A DNA stretch of 64,000 nt from Desulforhabdus amnigena (GTDB lineage Bacteria; Desulfobacterota; Syntrophobacteria; Syntrophobacterales; Syntrophobacteraceae). The translations under genes were made by a program, and so were the position numbers. Location: NCBI RefSeq assembly GCF_027925305.1, contig NZ_BSDR01000001.1, forward strand, positions 337,001-401,000, read 5' to 3'. The notes under the pieces were generated by a model. It was not told the origin of the DNA, did not search any database, and worked only from the letters and a program-made list of their open reading frames with translations. This document shows positions 62,763 to 64,000 of this stretch, in pieces (within the stretch, counting starts at the first letter, position 1; every line of letters starts with the position of its first letter).

Positions 62763-63317
62763 ATGAAGGTTATCGGAATTGAAGGGAGTCCAAGGGAAGA
62801 CGGAAACACTGAAAAGCTGGTAAGAGCCATTTTGGCCGGCGCTGCTCAAAAAGGCGCCGACACCCGGTTTTACAAAATTTCAAAAATGAATATCTCGCCT
62901 TGTAGGGGGTGCATCGGCTGCAGGGAGAGCGGTATTTGTGTGATCCAAGACGAAATGACGATACTCTACGATGAAATACAAGCTTCCGATGCCATCGTAT
63001 TGGGTTCGCCTATATATATGTGGCAGGTGACCGCTCAAACAAAAATGCTAATGGACCGTCTCGTGGTATTTGTCAAGCCTGATTTTTCCTCCCGCCTAAA
63101 TGGGAAGAAGGATTTGGTGTTGGCTTTCACGCAAGGAAATCCGGATCCGCAATCCTTTAAATTCTATTTCGATTATCTCGAAAAGCTGTTTTCATTTATG
63201 TATTACGATGTCAGGGGAAGGGTTGTTGCTCATGGGATGCGAAAAAAAGATGACATTCTCGATCAAAAAGAGGTACTGGAAAGGGCAAGAGAGATCGGGA
63301 AAAGCCTAGTGGCCTGA
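62763..63317 (+). CDS. Flavodoxin-fold NAD(P)H-dependent FMN reductase / iron-sulfur flavoprotein-like
   Basis: 184 residues: GIEGSPREDGNTEKLVRAIL is the phosphate/FMN-binding loop; CRGCIGCRESGICVIQDEM gives a cysteine cluster as in iron-sulfur flavoproteins, and VLGSPIYMWQVTAQTKMLMD the flavin-ring loop. GGAG is 6 bases before the ATG at 62763. It is a likely electron carrier or oxidoreductase. Confidence 0.88.
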   Translation: MKVIGIEGSPREDGNTEKLVRAILAGAAQKGADTRFYKISKMNISPCRGCIGCRESGICVIQDEMTILYDEIQASDAIVLGSPIYMWQVTAQTKMLMDRLVVFVKPDFSSRLNGKKDLVLAFTQGNPDPQSFKFYFDYLEKLFSFMYYDVRGRVVAHGMRKKDDILDQKEVLERAREIGKSLVA

Positions 63318-63653
63318 CTCTGCATTGCTCATGGCGCAAATCATGCTACCGCCATGTCTCCCATCGCCTGTTGAACATGTTGATTTCATGAATCTCGGAT
63401 CTTCTCCATCGGACTGTCTCTCTCAAGCACATTCAAAGTAGGGTTTTCGTTCGCCATTATAAAGTGGTGCTTTGCCAATACAGGAATCCGGTTTGTAAGA
63501 TGAAGGGATAAACATTGGATTCATCTTGATGCTTTTCATTTGAAGGCTGAATATCCCCGGATTTGCAGGCTTACTCCACAAGACGCATCAACAGATGACG
63601 GCTTTCCCAAATGGGTCGTATAGATGGGGAAACAACCGGAAAGGAAATGCCCG
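63318..63653. other. Intergenic region, no gene seen
   Basis: 336 bases before the ASKHA/ferredoxin gene; no frame supported. Confidence 0.45.
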
Positions 63654-64000
63654 ATGTGTGAATACAAAGTGATCTTTCAGCCCTTTAACAAGGCGATAAC
63701 TGTGGCCGACGGCGACAATCTCCTTCGTACGGCCATGGAAGCCGGTGTCCATATCAATGCATCGTGTGGTGGCGCCGGTGTATGTGGCAAGTGTCGAGTT
63801 TTGATCGAGAGTGGAACCGTTGAGGGCGGCATTACGGAAAAGCTCAGTGCTGATGACCTGGCCAAAGGGTATCGGCTGGCATGCCAAAGCAGGATTCGAA
63901 GCGATCTGGTCGTGCGAATCCCTGTTGAATCCGAAGTCGATGCGGGGGTCCTGAATAAATTTGCCACTCCCCGTAAGACTGCCCGCATTCATCAGGTCGA
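63654..64000 (+). CDS. N-terminal part of a corrinoid-activating type [2Fe-2S]/ASKHA protein (partial)
   Basis: 115 codons before the window ends. A plant-type [2Fe-2S] ferredoxin domain is present: ASCGGAGVCGKCRVLIESG with CACQS later (C-x5-C-x2-C...C), preceded by TVADGDNLLRTAMEAGVHI. This layout opens the large (about 600-residue) reductive activators of corrinoid proteins (RACE/RamA-like, DUF4445). AGGA is 8 bases before the ATG at 63654; an ATG at 63624 is possible. The rest is off the edge. Confidence 0.8.
   Translation, partial: MCEYKVIFQPFNKAITVADGDNLLRTAMEAGVHINASCGGAGVCGKCRVLIESGTVEGGITEKLSADDLAKGYRLACQSRIRSDLVVRIPVESEVDAGVLNKFATPRKTARIHQV

Overview
The window reads as a chromosomal stretch of a Desulfobacterota (former Deltaproteobacteria) anaerobe, most like the Syntrophobacterales-type sulfate reducers and syntrophs. 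This is inferred from gene content only: a PxxKW cysteine-rich protein, a small one-sirohaem sulfite reductase, a Tat-exported xanthine-dehydrogenase-type molybdoenzyme, a peroxiredoxin whose catalytic cysteine codon is UGA, and a corrinoid-activation type ferredoxin/ASKHA protein at the right edge. Genes are short operons on both strands with strong GGAGG-type ribosome binding sites. No phage, rRNA operon or CRISPR array is present.

Layout. 1-8 kb: PxxKW protein (cut by the edge), citrate synthase, an exported class V aminotransferase, and a four-gene Mla/MCE phospholipid transport operon on the minus strand. 8-9 kb: a decayed tyrosine integrase beside tRNA-Leu(CAA), then tRNA-Ala(GGC). 9-20 kb: isochorismatase-type hydrolase, Asp/Glu racemase, tRNA-binding-domain protein followed by a gene remnant, two MFS transporters, methyltransferase, enoyl-CoA hydratase, RNase HI, small sulfite reductase, a glycine-zipper lipoprotein with a Rap1a/Tai-like protein, and two tiny zinc-ribbon proteins. 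21-29 kb: three-subunit molybdenum hydroxylase operon, then a folate/histidine segment (cyclodeaminase, imidazolonepropionase, truncated formimidoyltransferase). 29-38 kb: a MacA/FtsX-type ABC export operon and three YkuD L,D-transpeptidases. 38-48 kb: HD phosphohydrolase, an integrase-like protein, two Hsp20 chaperones, a 1008-residue hydrolase/M17N-like/CHAT protease fusion, a Rho paralog, MurB, an RlmN-like radical SAM enzyme and a CBS-ACT protein. 49-53 kb: a complete branched-chain amino acid (Liv) ABC operon. 54-64 kb: lone receiver protein, TauE/SafE permease, GntR regulator with palindromic operators, thioesterase, two-component system divergent from a six-EF-hand protein, the selenoprotein peroxiredoxin, a flavoprotein and the partial ASKHA protein.

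The most notable points are the UGA-containing peroxiredoxin with a downstream hairpin placed like a bacterial SECIS element, and the CHAT-protease/lipase fusion sitting directly before a Rho paralog and behind two heat-shock chaperone genes, which could be an undescribed stress or defence module. Several families of short palindromic repeats (MITE-like) are scattered between genes, and several remnants (integrase, formimidoyltransferase, SpoIIAA-like, possible universal stress protein) show ongoing gene decay.
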